From Sphingomonadales bacterium (lineage in GTDB: Bacteria > Pseudomonadota > Alphaproteobacteria > Sphingomonadales > Sphingomonadaceae): a DNA stretch of 64,000 nt. Where the stretch lies: NCBI GenBank assembly GCA_016721875.1, contig JADKHG010000001.1:124001-188000 (forward strand), given 5' to 3'. The position numbers and the translations under genes were made by a program. The notes beneath the pieces are model-generated. The model did no database searches, was not told the origin of the DNA, and saw only the letters and a program-made list of their open reading frames with translations. Below are positions 1-9,481 of the stretch, piece after piece; the first letter of the stretch is position 1; every line of letters begins with the position of its first letter.

Positions 1-126
1 GCGCTGTTCGATAATGACATAGCTTTTGTCGGGGCATTGCATGGTCAAATGCGCCGCCGCAGCAATACCCGACAGTCCAGCCCCGACGATAAGGACATCA
101 AAATCGGTTTTCTCTTTGCTTGCCAC
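1..126 (-). CDS. Flavin-dependent monooxygenase, N-terminal fragment at window edge
   Basis: The reverse strand from 126 reads 42 codons off the window edge. It opens with GTG, preceded by a good Shine-Dalgarno (gaggag, about 6 nt upstream). The peptide contains the FAD-binding Rossmann motif VLIVGAGLSG at residues 11-20 and then a run ending VIIEQR, the second strand of the dinucleotide fold. This is typical of flavin-containing or Baeyer-Villiger monooxygenases, which insert oxygen into ketones or oxidise soft heteroatoms using NADPH. The substrate cannot be judged from the fragment. It is divergent from the serine hydrolase at 245, with about 118 bp of shared promoter region. Confidence 0.7.
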   Translation of the reverse strand, partial: MASKEKTDFDVLIVGAGLSGIAAAAHLTMQCPDKSYVIIEQR

Positions 127-244
127 CAGCGCCTCCTCATGCAACTTAATCGGCCGATTAAATGGTGATGTATCAAGCTGGTTGCAGATTGCAACGGATA
201 AGGCAGTGCTTGACCTCGTCGCAGCCGGGCTTAGCATTAGCCGC

Positions 245-1726
245 ATGAAAACTCTGTCTTTTGCTATCGCATTGTCGGTCGTCACTCTCAACCCTGCCGC
301 AGCAGAGACTGTCAGTAGGGCGGTTACAGAAACCCAGTCGGCCTATGCGGAACTCGATTCCAGCTTCATCCAATGGATGAACGACAACCATGTCCCGGGG
401 CTGGTCTGGGGCATCGTCAAGAACGGCAAGCTGGTCCATGTGCGCGGTCTTGGTTCGCAGCGACTGGATATGGAGCATCAGCCGGTTACTGCCGATACAG
501 GCTTTCGCATTGCGTCAATGAGCAAAGCGTTCACCGGCTATGCAATCCTGAAACTGCGTGACGCTGGCAAATTGCGGCTCGACGATCCGGCTTGGAAATA
601 TCTGCCCGAAATCAAAAGCTGGGGCGCGGACATCACCGTCGCGGATTTGCTGCACCACACCGCTGGCTTCGTCACCGACGATCCGTGGGGCGACCGGCAG
701 CAAGTGATGCCTGAAGCCGAGTTCACCAAGTTGCTGAAAACAGGCGTCCCGCGCAATTCGGTTCGCGGCACACGCTATGAATATTCGAACCTCGGCTATG
801 CAATGCTCGGGCGAATTATCCAGAAGGCATCAGGCAAGGATTTTGCCAGCTATGTCGGCTCGAATGTTTTCAAGCCACTGGGAATGAATTCCACGACATA
901 TGAAAATGCCGATGTTCCGGCAATCTACCGCGCCATCGGTTACCGTTTTGAAAACGGACAATGGAGCGAAGAGCCCTATATGAAGCATGGGGCGTTCGGA
1001 TCAATGGGTGGCATCACCACCAGTGCGAACGACTATGCCAAATGGATCGGCTATCTATTGTCGGCATGGCCTGCCGAAGGCAATGCAAAGGCGGACAAAG
1101 CCACCATCCGCGCCATGACCTATGGCGGCGGCTTCGCGCATCGCCGGGGCCGTCCCGGAACCGAGGGCAGCAATTGCCGCATCACCCCGACCTATGGTGC
1201 GGGACTGGTGGTTGGCAATGACTGCGTTCTCGGACCGGTCGCCTTCCATGGCGGCGGCTTTCCCGGTTATGGCAGCCATATGCTGCTGATTCCTGACGCA
1301 GGGGTCGGCATTTTCGCGCTCAGCAACCGCACCTATGCCGGGCCATCAGCGCCGGTCTGGGATGCTGCGACCTTGTTGTGGAAGAATGGCATGATTGCGC
1401 CGCGCGCAATCGAGGCGTCGGCTTTACTGACCGATGGCTATGGCGCGGCAAAAGCGATTTGGCGCGATGGGTCAGTCGACGGCCAACGCCCCCTATTGGC
1501 GATGAACTTCCTGATGGATCGTTCGTCAGAAAACTGGGCCAAAGCCCTTGCTGAAGCAAAGGCCAAGGTGGGTGATTGTGATGATGGAGCGGCGATAACA
1601 CCCACTGGCGCATTGGCCGGACGGTTCAACTGGACCTGCACGACGGGTAAGGTGAACGGAACGCTTTTGCTCGCCCCCACACCAACCGTGCAGATCCAGT
1701 CGCTTAGCTTCGAGGTAGCGAACTAA
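245..1726 (+). CDS. Secreted serine hydrolase, beta-lactamase/class C family
   Basis: A 493-residue protein of the serine beta-lactamase-like fold (Pfam Beta-lactamase, which covers class C enzymes, esterases and D-aminopeptidases). Residues 1-20 form a signal peptide ending AAA, so it is probably periplasmic. The catalytic signatures are visible: SMSK at 91-94 (nucleophile serine and lysine) and YSN at 180-182. A HGGGFPG stretch about two thirds in may stand for the third box. A longer in-frame ORF starts at 26, but ATG 245 is chosen because it begins the signal peptide. The exact substrate is not predictable; an esterase or peptidase is as likely as a beta-lactamase. Its stop overlaps that of the convergent vWA gene. 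Confidence 0.85.
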   Translation: MKTLSFAIALSVVTLNPAAAETVSRAVTETQSAYAELDSSFIQWMNDNHVPGLVWGIVKNGKLVHVRGLGSQRLDMEHQPVTADTGFRIASMSKAFTGYAILKLRDAGKLRLDDPAWKYLPEIKSWGADITVADLLHHTAGFVTDDPWGDRQQVMPEAEFTKLLKTGVPRNSVRGTRYEYSNLGYAMLGRIIQKASGKDFASYVGSNVFKPLGMNSTTYENADVPAIYRAIGYRFENGQWSEEPYMKHGAFGSMGGITTSANDYAKWIGYLLSAWPAEGNAKADKATIRAMTYGGGFAHRRGRPGTEGSNCRITPTYGAGLVVGNDCVLGPVAFHGGGFPGYGSHMLLIPDAGVGIFALSNRTYAGPSAPVWDAATLLWKNGMIAPRAIEASALLTDGYGAAKAIWRDGSVDGQRPLLAMNFLMDRSSENWAKALAEAKAKVGDCDDGAAITPTGALAGRFNWTCTTGKVNGTLLLAPTPTVQIQSLSFEVAN

Positions 1727-3495
1727 CTCCCGCTCTTGCTCGCGGCCAGTCCGACGAGTTTCAAAAACTCCTCGCGCACATAGCCGCGTTGGTCGCCAGC
1801 GAGTGACCGCACACCCGTCCAACCAAAGTCGCCCAGATATTTGTCGCCGCGCAATTTCTGGCCATAGGCAGCGACCGCAGTGACAAAGGCCATGTCGCCC
1901 GTCGGTGCCTTCGCAGTGCGCAGCCAACTGACCGGTACCGGCTGTTCGATCAGCATCGACGTGTCGCCATCGGGCAATTTGTAGCGCAGTTTGAGCCACG
2001 CCATTTCGCTTGCCTGCCCCCAAGGTTCCAGCACGCGATTTTCGGCATAGCGGCGGTCGGGCATCCAGCCTTTGGCGTTGGTCGGCACGACTTCGTACAG
2101 CGCGGTTACCTGATGCCCTGACCCGATGTCGCCAGCATCGACCTTGTCATTGTCAAAATCTTCTTCGGCCAGCAGTCGGTTTTCATAACCGATCAGACGA
2201 TATTCCTTTACCGCCTGCGGGTTGAATTCGATCTGGATTTTGACATCCTTGGCGATGGTGAAGATGGTCGCAGCCATTTCTTCATCGAGCACCTTTTGCG
2301 CCTCAATTGCGCTGTCGATATAGCTGTAATTGCCGTTGCCGACATCAGCGACGCGTTCCATCATCGCTTCGTTGTAATTGCCCTGACCAAAGCCCAACGT
2401 GGTCAGGGTCACCCCGGCCTCGCGGTTCTTTTTGACAATAGCTTCGATGCCGTCGTTCGATGAGATGCCAACGTTGAAGTCGCCATCGGTTGCCATGATC
2501 ACGCGGTTAACGCCGCCCTTGATGAAATTTGCCTTGGCGGTCGCATAGGCCAGCTCCATCCCCTGCCCGCCTGCGGTCGATCCGCCTGCTTCGAGGCAAT
2601 CCAGCGCCTGTTTGATATAGCCTGCCTTGTTGGTTGGATCGAGCACGATCCCGGCGGCGCCGGCATAGACCACGATCGAAACCTTGTCCTTCGAGCCCAG
2701 CCGGTCAGCAAGCATCGACAGTGCCGATTTGACCAATGGCAATTTGTCCTGGCTGTTCATCGATCCGGATACATCGACAAGGAAGACCAGATTGGCAACA
2801 GGTCGTTCGCTTGCCGGAACGTCAAACCCCTTGATACCAATGCGCAACAGCCGCGTGTCGTTGTTCCAAGGCGTTACCGCCATGTCGGTCGTCAGGCTGA
2901 AAGGCTTGCTACGATCCTTGGGGGCTGCATAATCATAACGGAAATAGTTGATCAGTTCCTCGGTCCGCACCGCGCTGGCGGGGGGCAATTGCCCCTGCGT
3001 CAGAAAGCGCCGGACGTTGGCGTAGCTGCCGGTATCGACATCGACTGAGAAGGTCGAGACCGGCTCTTGCGCGACCGCCTTGATGCTGGCGATATCCTTG
3101 CCTTCATAACGCTCACGATTTTCAGTCGGCGGGGGCGTATAGGGCGGCGGATAGCCCGGCGGAGCGATCTTGCGGGCTTCGGAAATCGCGCCTGTGGTCA
3201 CGGGCTGTGGTGCGGGCATCCCGACGACAACGGGCGGCGGCGGCGGTGGAGGAGGCGGAGCCATAACGGGATAAGGCGGCGGCGCATAACGCGGACTGGT
3301 CTGCCCCCTGCGCTGTGCCGATACCGCAATCGCACCATCACCATCCATCCGATCGGCATTGCAGCGCACCGGGCTGTCATTGTCGGGAACGGGATGTTTT
3401 TTCAGCGGCGGCGTGCGGCTGGCACCCGGCGCAGCGGGACCCGCAATCAACGCAAGCGCAACAGCGGTCGAAAGAAATTGCTTATATCTGGTCAT
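1723..3495 (-). CDS. Secreted von Willebrand factor A protein, YfbK-like
   Basis: A 590-residue protein. A signal peptide (about 1-25) is followed by a proline-rich linker (about 71-125, with an uninterrupted run of prolines), a vWA N-terminal domain (about 135-230), a vWA domain (about 235-410) with an intact MIDAS motif DVSGS at 241-245, and a C-terminal region like DUF3520. This is the E. coli YfbK architecture. Such proteins bind divalent metal and protein ligands in the periplasm or on the outer membrane; their precise role is unknown. It overlaps the upstream gene by ATGA (3492-3495), so the two are probably translated together. Its stop overlaps that of the convergent hydrolase by 4 bp. 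Confidence 0.85.
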   Translation of the reverse strand: MTRYKQFLSTAVALALIAGPAAPGASRTPPLKKHPVPDNDSPVRCNADRMDGDGAIAVSAQRRGQTSPRYAPPPYPVMAPPPPPPPPPVVVGMPAPQPVTTGAISEARKIAPPGYPPPYTPPPTENRERYEGKDIASIKAVAQEPVSTFSVDVDTGSYANVRRFLTQGQLPPASAVRTEELINYFRYDYAAPKDRSKPFSLTTDMAVTPWNNDTRLLRIGIKGFDVPASERPVANLVFLVDVSGSMNSQDKLPLVKSALSMLADRLGSKDKVSIVVYAGAAGIVLDPTNKAGYIKQALDCLEAGGSTAGGQGMELAYATAKANFIKGGVNRVIMATDGDFNVGISSNDGIEAIVKKNREAGVTLTTLGFGQGNYNEAMMERVADVGNGNYSYIDSAIEAQKVLDEEMAATIFTIAKDVKIQIEFNPQAVKEYRLIGYENRLLAEEDFDNDKVDAGDIGSGHQVTALYEVVPTNAKGWMPDRRYAENRVLEPWGQASEMAWLKLRYKLPDGDTSMLIEQPVPVSWLRTAKAPTGDMAFVTAVAAYGQKLRGDKYLGDFGWTGVRSLAGDQRGYVREEFLKLVGLAASKSGS

Positions 3496-4160
3496 GATCG
3501 TCTCCCCTCGGTTGACGATCCATGTGATACTATCTCACCCTGAACGATAGCTGACTGTTTATTTGTTACCCGCTTTTTTGCTTGGCTAGGTCTTTGCGCA
3601 TCGCGGATGTCCGCGGCCAACCCTTTGCGCAGCGTAGTGAATTCGTGGAATTTCAGGTCATCAAGCTTCCACGCGCTGCCTTCACGCTTGAAATTGAAAA
3701 CCAGCGGCGCGCCCGAATCCTTGCCTTCCTGAGTCCTGCCCGGCGAGAAAACCACCCGCGCATTGATCCGCCCTTTGCCTGCAACCGTGTATGTCTGGCT
3801 GACAATTTTCGAGGTTTTGTTGTCATTGTCCTGACACTGGCAATACCAGTCGAAACTGTTGAGGCGGTAAAGCTCTTCAGTTTCTTTCATCATTGCCGAC
3901 CATTTGTCGATCAGCACATCCAAAGACGCGGTACTTGGCAGATCATAGCCATCGAACGCCTCGCCCGCGTCATTGGTGGGCGCGTAGCTACCGTCTTCGG
4001 GGGCTTCGGGAATTTCCCGCATATATCCGGCATAGACCTTCTCGATCATTGCGCGGATGGCATCCTCATCGGCCTTGGCCGGGGCCTTGGCATAAAGCGG
4101 TGACCCCAGCCCGAATGCGGCGAGTGCCGCGATGGTCAGCATGCGCGGCGCTGTTATCAT
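3492..4160 (-). CDS. Secreted hypothetical protein, DUF3828-like
   Basis: A 222-residue protein with a signal peptide (about 1-25, ending LYA before KAPAK). The middle carries an immunoglobulin- or NTF2-like beta region with VVFSPGR and GSAWKLDDLKF, which resembles DUF3828 lipoprotein or periplasmic proteins. No catalytic residues stand out. The last 25 residues are polar and unlike the family. The gene lies between fdxA (3 bp gap) and the vWA gene (ATGA overlap), suggesting a small operon in which it and the vWA protein act together in the periplasm. The function is unknown; the family call is by resemblance only. Confidence 0.6.
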   Translation of the reverse strand: MITAPRMLTIAALAAFGLGSPLYAKAPAKADEDAIRAMIEKVYAGYMREIPEAPEDGSYAPTNDAGEAFDGYDLPSTASLDVLIDKWSAMMKETEELYRLNSFDWYCQCQDNDNKTSKIVSQTYTVAGKGRINARVVFSPGRTQEGKDSGAPLVFNFKREGSAWKLDDLKFHEFTTLRKGLAADIRDAQRPSQAKKRVTNKQSAIVQGEIVSHGSSTEGRRS

Positions 4161-4163
4161 CGG

Positions 4164-4502
4164 TCAGTCGCCCTGCCCGGGTTCGGACGAGAAATATTTG
4201 TCAAACTTGCCTTCGACGCCCTTGAATTCATCCGCGTCAGCAGGTGGTTCGCGGCTGGAGGTGATGTTCGGCCATTCGGCGCTGTAGACTGTGTTCAACT
4301 CAAGCCATTTTTCCAGCCCGCTTTCGGTATCGGGCAGGATTGCTTCGGCCGGGCATTCGGGTTCGCACACACCACAGTCGATGCATTCATTGGGATTGAT
4401 GACGAGCATGTTCTCGCCTTCATAGAAACAGTCGACCGGACAAACCTCGACACAATCCATATATTTGCATTTGATGCAGGCATCGGTGACGACATAGGTC
4501 AT
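4164..4502 (-). CDS. fdxA: Seven-iron ferredoxin FdxA
   Basis: A 112-residue cytosolic electron carrier with one [3Fe-4S] and one [4Fe-4S] cluster. Cysteines at 9, 17 and 50 match the three-iron ligands, and those at 21, 40, 43 and 46 match the four-iron ligands; extra cysteines at 12 and 25 are as in Azotobacter ferredoxin I. The C-terminal extension ending in a polar tail is typical of alphaproteobacterial FdxA. The start is supported by a strong Shine-Dalgarno (gaggggag) about 10 nt upstream. It is probably the first gene of the unit that continues into the DUF3828-like and vWA genes. Confidence 0.95.
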   Translation of the reverse strand: MTYVVTDACIKCKYMDCVEVCPVDCFYEGENMLVINPNECIDCGVCEPECPAEAILPDTESGLEKWLELNTVYSAEWPNITSSREPPADADEFKGVEGKFDKYFSSEPGQGD

Positions 4503-4618
4503 TGGTCGGATACTCCCCTCGAATTAGCGGCGCAAAGTGCCTTTCCGTGCAACGCCTATTGTCAGACATGGTGCCAAGTCAACAGCGCGAATGGCGAGCA
4601 GGCAGAAATTTTGTGTCA

Positions 4619-4888
4619 TCAGGACAAATTTTCATAACAACCCTGCGCCTCGGCGGGCGGTCCACGGCGCGTCGGCAGCGCAAGGATGCGGATCGACACC
4701 GCGCCATCAGCGACGGGCAAAGTGATCACGTCACCCACTTGCACCGTTTCGGAAGCCTTCTCGATCCGCTTTCCGTTCTTGCGGATGTGGCCGCCTTCGA
4801 CCCGCAACTGAGCAAGCGTGCGCGATTTGGCGAAGCGCAGAAACCAGAGGCATTTGTCGATCCGCAGCGATGCGGATGCCGATGCCAT
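4619..4888 (-). CDS. S4-domain RNA-binding protein, Hsp15-like
   Basis: An 89-residue protein that is almost entirely an S4 RNA-binding domain. It begins with the characteristic RIDKCLWFLRFAKSRT helix pair (residues 9-24) and a glycine-rich turn (VEGGHIRKNGKR), as in HslR/Hsp15, which binds stalled 50S subunits carrying peptidyl-tRNA. It lies 38 bp downstream of the SUV3-like helicase on the same strand, an arrangement that suggests a shared RNA-metabolism role. Confidence is high in the fold and moderate in the Hsp15-like function. Confidence 0.85.
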   Translation of the reverse strand: MASASASLRIDKCLWFLRFAKSRTLAQLRVEGGHIRKNGKRIEKASETVQVGDVITLPVADGAVSIRILALPTRRGPPAEAQGCYENLS

Positions 4889-4926
4889 TAGCCCTTGGTT
4901 CCCATTTTCTCTTGAAGCACGGCAAG

Positions 4927-7698
4927 CTACAGCGCGAATGCCGAAGGTGCGGCAGTAGCTTTGGGCGTCGAAGGCTGCGGCGCACGGTCGGGCCGACCCG
5001 CCCCTTTGCCTTTATGCTGCGGCTTACCTGATTGCGGACGATGCGGATGTTGATCGCGTGGCTTGGGCTTGCGGATGCCAACCCAGCGCCAATGGGTGAG
5101 GTTAAGGGGTTGGGCGGCAGCGATCGGTTCTATTTCAGGTTCCGTCAGGTCGGCGGCAGGCGAAGCCTCTTCAGCAGCGGGGTTCTGAATTTCCGCTTCG
5201 ACATTTTCTGTCGGCTCAATTTCACTGACCTCCCCGGCATCCGATGCAGTCGCGTCTGATGCATTTTCTTCCTGCGGAAGAGGTTCTGCAATTGCCTCAA
5301 CCGGCGGCTCAACGCGTCTGAACCCGGCATCGCGCATCAGCGCGTTCAGCCCGTCCTCGCTTAACCCCAAAGACGTCGCAAAGGTCATATCGAGCGCGAA
5401 CGCCAGTTCCTGTCCACGTGCTTCATGCGCCTTCTTGATCACCCGTTCGGCAAGGTCGATGCGGACATATTCATTGCCCACTTTGCGATAGCCAGCGTTG
5501 CGGCAATCGGCGACCGACGCGAAATTCCATTCCTTCAGATGCACCGCGCTGTCAGGCGGCAGTTGCGGCATTGGCTTTTCAAACTGCGCCGCGAACAGCG
5601 CCGAGCGCCAGCGTACGGCGGCTGGCTTGAGCACGGCATGATGATAAACATCCAGCGCGCCAAAAACGATCCCCGCCTTGCGCGCCGCGCCGCGCGACTC
5701 CTTCGGCAAAGCGGCCAGCGTGTCGCCCAAATAGTGACGCCCGGCGATCCCGCCAGCGTCCGCCAGTTGCGCGGCCAGAGCACGCACTTGTCCATCACCG
5801 CCCGCATCCTGTGCCAAGGCCGACAATGCGACCAGCCCGCCCATATGCTTTTCGAGTTGCGCCGCGATCCACGCCTCCGCCCGCTCCGTCACGGCGCGCA
5901 GGGCATCGCCTTCGAGGCCCGCGACCGCGCGCACCGGCTTGAATTGCGGCTGCATCAATGTGCGGCCTTTTACCAGATGGCCGATAGCATTGCCCTGCCA
6001 TGTTATAGCTGGACGGCCTTCGGCATCCGCCGCCAGATTGAACTCATCATTATCGGCCATTGCCAATGCCCTCGCCTTTTTATCAAGATACCCTGCCAGA
6101 TGCCGCTCGGCTGCGGCAAGCAACAATTTATGTTCACCGACTTTTGCTGACTTGTCTGGTCGGAACGAAAAACCATCAAGATGGCCGATATGTTCCCCGT
6201 CGACATGCACCTGACCCTGATCATCGACATCGACCGGAACCGCCGCTGCATCAAAGCCGCCTCTGCGCAACAACATGGTGGTGCGTCGATCCACAAAGCG
6301 TTGGCGCAACGCATTGTGCAGCGCGTCGGACAGCCGTTCCTCAAGCTCGCGCGTCCGCGCGGCCATGGCTGGCGGGTCCTCGACCCAGTCGGAACGGTGT
6401 GCGATGTAGGACCAAGTGCGCGCGGCGGCGATCCGTCCGGACAGCGTATCGACATCGCCTTGGATATTGTCGAGCCGCGCAATTTCACCGGCGACATAGC
6501 TGTGTGGCAATGGCTCACCGCTCGCCAGATGTTGCCACAGGCCAGCGACGAAGCGGCTATGATGTTCGGCACCCGTCTGGCGGAAGTCCGGTAAGCTCGC
6601 AGCCTCCCAAAGGCGTGCGACCCCTGTTGGTCCAACAACACGCGCAGTAACCTGCGGCATGTCTGCCAACCGCTTTAGCACCTCGAGATCAACTGCCTCG
6701 GGCGCTGCCCGCAACGGCGGACCATCGGGTTTGGATTCGAGATCGGCGATCAAAGTCGCCAGATTGGCGGTGCGCGGCTCGGCCTCGCGCCAGTACATCC
6801 AGTCAAGCGCCGGGAAGACATGCCCTTCTATCGCCAACACTTCGTCAGCGGTCAGCTCTCCTGCTTCGCCTGCAATCGTGCCGAAAGTCCCATCGCGTTG
6901 GTGGCGTCCTGCCCGCCCGGCAATTTGCGCCATTTCCGAAATCGTCAGCCGCCTTGTCCGGTGGCCGTCAAATTTGGAAAGTCCTGCAAAGGCAATATGC
7001 TGGACATCAAGGTTCAGGCCCATTCCTATCGCATCGGTGGCGACAAGATAGTCAACCTCGCCCGACTGGAACATTTCGACCTGCGCGTTGCGGGTGCGCG
7101 GAGACAGTGCTCCCATCACCACCGCCGCCCCACCGCGCAGGCGGCGCAGCAATTCCGCAACAGCGTAAACCTGCTCGACCGAAAAGGCGACAATCGCGCT
7201 ACGTGAGGGCAGCCGGGACAGTTTCTTGGGCCCCGCATAGCTCAAGGTTGAAAAGCGTGGGCGTGAAATAATCTCCGCTTCGGGAAGCAAAGCCTTGATC
7301 ATAGGCCGTAAAGCTTCTGAGCCGAGAATCATTGTTTCCTCGCGCCCACGGGCATGGAGCAAACGGTCAGTAAAAATGTGCCCACGTTCAGGATCCGCCC
7401 CTAGTTGGGCTTCATCCAAAGCAACGAATGCGAAATCTTTGTTGAGTGGCATCGACTCAGCCGTGCACAGATACCAGCGCGCACCAGGCGGTTCGATCCG
7501 TTCCTCGCCGGTAATCAGCGCGACCTCTTTAGGCCCCTTGATCGCAACCACCCGGTCATAAATCTCGCGCGCCAGCAAGCGCAGCGGAAAGCCCATCATC
7601 CCGCTCGAATGCGCACACAGCCGTTCGACCGCCAAATGGGTTTTGCCGGTGTTGGTCGGGCCGAGAACGGCGGTCAGTCGGGAGGAATCAGCGGGCAT
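4927..7698 (-). CDS. SUV3-like superfamily 2 RNA helicase
   Basis: A 923-residue helicase related to mitochondrial SUV3 and to the large alphaproteobacterial helicases encoded beside fdxA. Motif I GPTNTGKT is at 13-20, the DEAQ Walker B box at 95-98 and motif VI QIAGRAGR at 258-265. A long central region follows with the SUV3 C-terminal elements. The last ~130 residues are acidic, then rich in proline, lysine and histidine, a low-complexity basic tail often seen in RNA-binding proteins. It probably unwinds RNA in ATP-driven turnover or ribosome-linked steps. It heads a same-strand run with the S4 gene and fdxA. The ATG at 7698 leaves only five residues before the first helicase strand. Confidence 0.9.
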   Translation of the reverse strand: MPADSSRLTAVLGPTNTGKTHLAVERLCAHSSGMMGFPLRLLAREIYDRVVAIKGPKEVALITGEERIEPPGARWYLCTAESMPLNKDFAFVALDEAQLGADPERGHIFTDRLLHARGREETMILGSEALRPMIKALLPEAEIISRPRFSTLSYAGPKKLSRLPSRSAIVAFSVEQVYAVAELLRRLRGGAAVVMGALSPRTRNAQVEMFQSGEVDYLVATDAIGMGLNLDVQHIAFAGLSKFDGHRTRRLTISEMAQIAGRAGRHQRDGTFGTIAGEAGELTADEVLAIEGHVFPALDWMYWREAEPRTANLATLIADLESKPDGPPLRAAPEAVDLEVLKRLADMPQVTARVVGPTGVARLWEAASLPDFRQTGAEHHSRFVAGLWQHLASGEPLPHSYVAGEIARLDNIQGDVDTLSGRIAAARTWSYIAHRSDWVEDPPAMAARTRELEERLSDALHNALRQRFVDRRTTMLLRRGGFDAAAVPVDVDDQGQVHVDGEHIGHLDGFSFRPDKSAKVGEHKLLLAAAERHLAGYLDKKARALAMADNDEFNLAADAEGRPAITWQGNAIGHLVKGRTLMQPQFKPVRAVAGLEGDALRAVTERAEAWIAAQLEKHMGGLVALSALAQDAGGDGQVRALAAQLADAGGIAGRHYLGDTLAALPKESRGAARKAGIVFGALDVYHHAVLKPAAVRWRSALFAAQFEKPMPQLPPDSAVHLKEWNFASVADCRNAGYRKVGNEYVRIDLAERVIKKAHEARGQELAFALDMTFATSLGLSEDGLNALMRDAGFRRVEPPVEAIAEPLPQEENASDATASDAGEVSEIEPTENVEAEIQNPAAEEASPAADLTEPEIEPIAAAQPLNLTHWRWVGIRKPKPRDQHPHRPQSGKPQHKGKGAGRPDRAPQPSTPKATAAPSAFAL

Positions 7699-7714
7699 CG
7701 CCCTCTTTCAACGC

Positions 7715-8266
7715 CTATGCGCCCATGCCGGAGAGGTAACGTCCATCGACATAGACTAGCGGATCAATCGCATCCGCTGCATGCGCCGATGCCACCTCAC
7801 CGATAAAAATGGTGTGCGTGCCGAAATCGAGCGAGCGGATATTGCGGCAAATGAAACTGGCCTGCGCATCGGCAAGATAGGGGATGGCCAGCTTGTCTTC
7901 GCGCCAATCGCCTTCGTTAAAACGTTCCTCGCCGCGCACCGCCCCACCCGCATTGCGGGCAATATGTTCCTGCCCGCCATGGAGCATGTTGATGGCAAAA
8001 TCGGCTCCAGCGGACAGCGGCGCGTGCATCGAGGTATTGCGATTGACACATACCAGCATCGCCGGAGGATCTAGACTGACTTCGCACACCGCTGTCGCCG
8101 CCATTGCATAGCGCGTGCCTTCATGACGGCTGCTGATCACCATCACCGATTTCGCGTAACGGCGCAGCGCGGTCAGCATATTGGCGGAAAGTTCGTGGGG
8201 TTCCATTGCCGCGGTGGCGTCCTGTCGTCTCGATTCGAATGGGCGATAGGCATATTTGCTGGGCAT
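7715..8266 (-). CDS. Flavin reductase-like domain protein
   Basis: A 183-residue protein of the flavin reductase-like (FMN-binding split barrel) family, which includes the NAD(P)H:flavin reductase components of two-component monooxygenases. Conserved features are the N-terminal helix and strand LRRYAKSVMVIS, the SLDPPAMLVCVNRNTS loop that contacts flavin, and a C-terminal VYVDGRYL. The open frame continues well upstream, but that would overlap the divergent ivd gene, so ATG 8266 is preferred. ATG 8206 (163 residues) is an alternative and neither has a clear Shine-Dalgarno. The partner oxygenase is not adjacent; the helicase ends upstream of position 7715. Confidence 0.8.
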   Translation of the reverse strand: MPSKYAYRPFESRRQDATAAMEPHELSANMLTALRRYAKSVMVISSRHEGTRYAMAATAVCEVSLDPPAMLVCVNRNTSMHAPLSAGADFAINMLHGGQEHIARNAGGAVRGEERFNEGDWREDKLAIPYLADAQASFICRNIRSLDFGTHTIFIGEVASAHAADAIDPLVYVDGRYLSGMGA

Positions 8267-8311
8267 GGCTAGCAGTTGATCGTGCGCAATTAAGCTGGCA
8301 GAAGCAGTGCC

Positions 8312-9481
8312 ATGAGCAACTTCCCCAATCTGGACTTCGCCCTGGGCGAGACTGCGGATATGATCCGCGATACGACTTACCGTTTCTCCACAGATAAAAT
8401 CGCGCCTTTGGCTGCGAAGATCGACGCCGATGACTGGTTTCCGCGCGATGAATTGTGGACAGCAATGGGTGAACTTGGCCTGCACGGCATTACCGTTTCC
8501 GAAGAGGATGGCGGGCTGGGTCTCGGCTATCTGGAGCATGTGGTGGCGGTCGAAGAGGTTAGCCGCGCCTCGGCGTCGATTGGCCTTTCCTACGGCGCGC
8601 ACAGCAATTTGTGCGTCAACCAGATTCGTCGTTGGGGCAACCCCGTGCAGAAAGCGAAATATCTGCCCAAGCTGATCTCCGGCGAACATGTCGGCAGCCT
8701 TGCCATGTCAGAGGCAGGCGCAGGGTCGGACGTGGTTTCGATGAAGCTGAAAGCCGATGCGGTTCAGGGCGGCTTTGTGCTCAACGGCACCAAATATTGG
8801 ATCACCAACGCACCCTATGCCGACACACTGGTGGTCTATGCCAAGACCGCACCCGAAAGCGGGTCGCGCGGAATTTCGGCATTCCTTATCGAAAAGGACG
8901 ACGAAGGCTTCTCAATCGGCCAGAAAATCGACAAGGTCGGGATGCGCGGTTCGCCGACAGCGGAGTTGGTGTTCAACGACTGCTTCATCCCCGAAGACCG
9001 CATCATGGGCCCACTGCATGGCGGTGTGGGCGTGCTGATGTCGGGCCTCGACTATGAGCGCGTGGTGTTGGCAGGGTTGCAGCTCGGCGTGATGCAGGCC
9101 TGCCTTGATGTCGTGCTGCCCTATGTCCGCGAGCGCAAACAGTTCGGCAAGCCGATCGGTGCTTTCCAGCTGATGCAGGGCAAGATCGCCGACATGTATG
9201 TCGCGCTCAATTCGGCACGCAGCTATGTCTATAATGTCGCACGGGCATGCGACGCCGGGCAAACCACCCGCTTCGATGCGGCGGGCGCGATCCTGCTGGC
9301 GAGCGAGAGCGCAGTGAAGGTTGCTGGCGAAGCGATCCAGGCGCTGGGCGGGGCAGGCTATACCAAGGACTGGCCGGTCGAGCGCTATTGGCGTGATGCT
9401 AAGCTGCTCGACATCGGCGCTGGCACCAACGAAATCCGCCGGATGCTGATCGGGCGGGAATTGATTGGGGCGGGCGGGTGA
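8312..9481 (+). CDS. ivd: Isovaleryl-CoA dehydrogenase
   Basis: A 389-residue acyl-CoA dehydrogenase that oxidises isovaleryl-CoA to 3-methylcrotonyl-CoA in leucine degradation, passing electrons to ETF. The diagnostic catalytic glutamate sits in GLDYERVVLAG (E249), the position special to isovaleryl-CoA dehydrogenases. The acyl-CoA dehydrogenase signature SLAMSEAGAGSD (129-140) and the C-terminal IGAGTNEIRR are intact. Length and full-family similarity support a functional enzyme. It overlaps the next gene (GTGA), so a short operon ivd-HEAT-puuD is likely. The usual partners (methylcrotonyl-CoA carboxylase, HMG-CoA lyase) are not in this window. Confidence 0.93.
   Translation: MSNFPNLDFALGETADMIRDTTYRFSTDKIAPLAAKIDADDWFPRDELWTAMGELGLHGITVSEEDGGLGLGYLEHVVAVEEVSRASASIGLSYGAHSNLCVNQIRRWGNPVQKAKYLPKLISGEHVGSLAMSEAGAGSDVVSMKLKADAVQGGFVLNGTKYWITNAPYADTLVVYAKTAPESGSRGISAFLIEKDDEGFSIGQKIDKVGMRGSPTAELVFNDCFIPEDRIMGPLHGGVGVLMSGLDYERVVLAGLQLGVMQACLDVVLPYVRERKQFGKPIGAFQLMQGKIADMYVALNSARSYVYNVARACDAGQTTRFDAAGAILLASESAVKVAGEAIQALGGAGYTKDWPVERYWRDAKLLDIGAGTNEIRRMLIGRELIGAGG

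Noticed and set aside
8267..8689. Longer N-terminus of the flavin reductase gene
   Set aside because: The extension would run into the divergent ivd coding region and has no family similarity.
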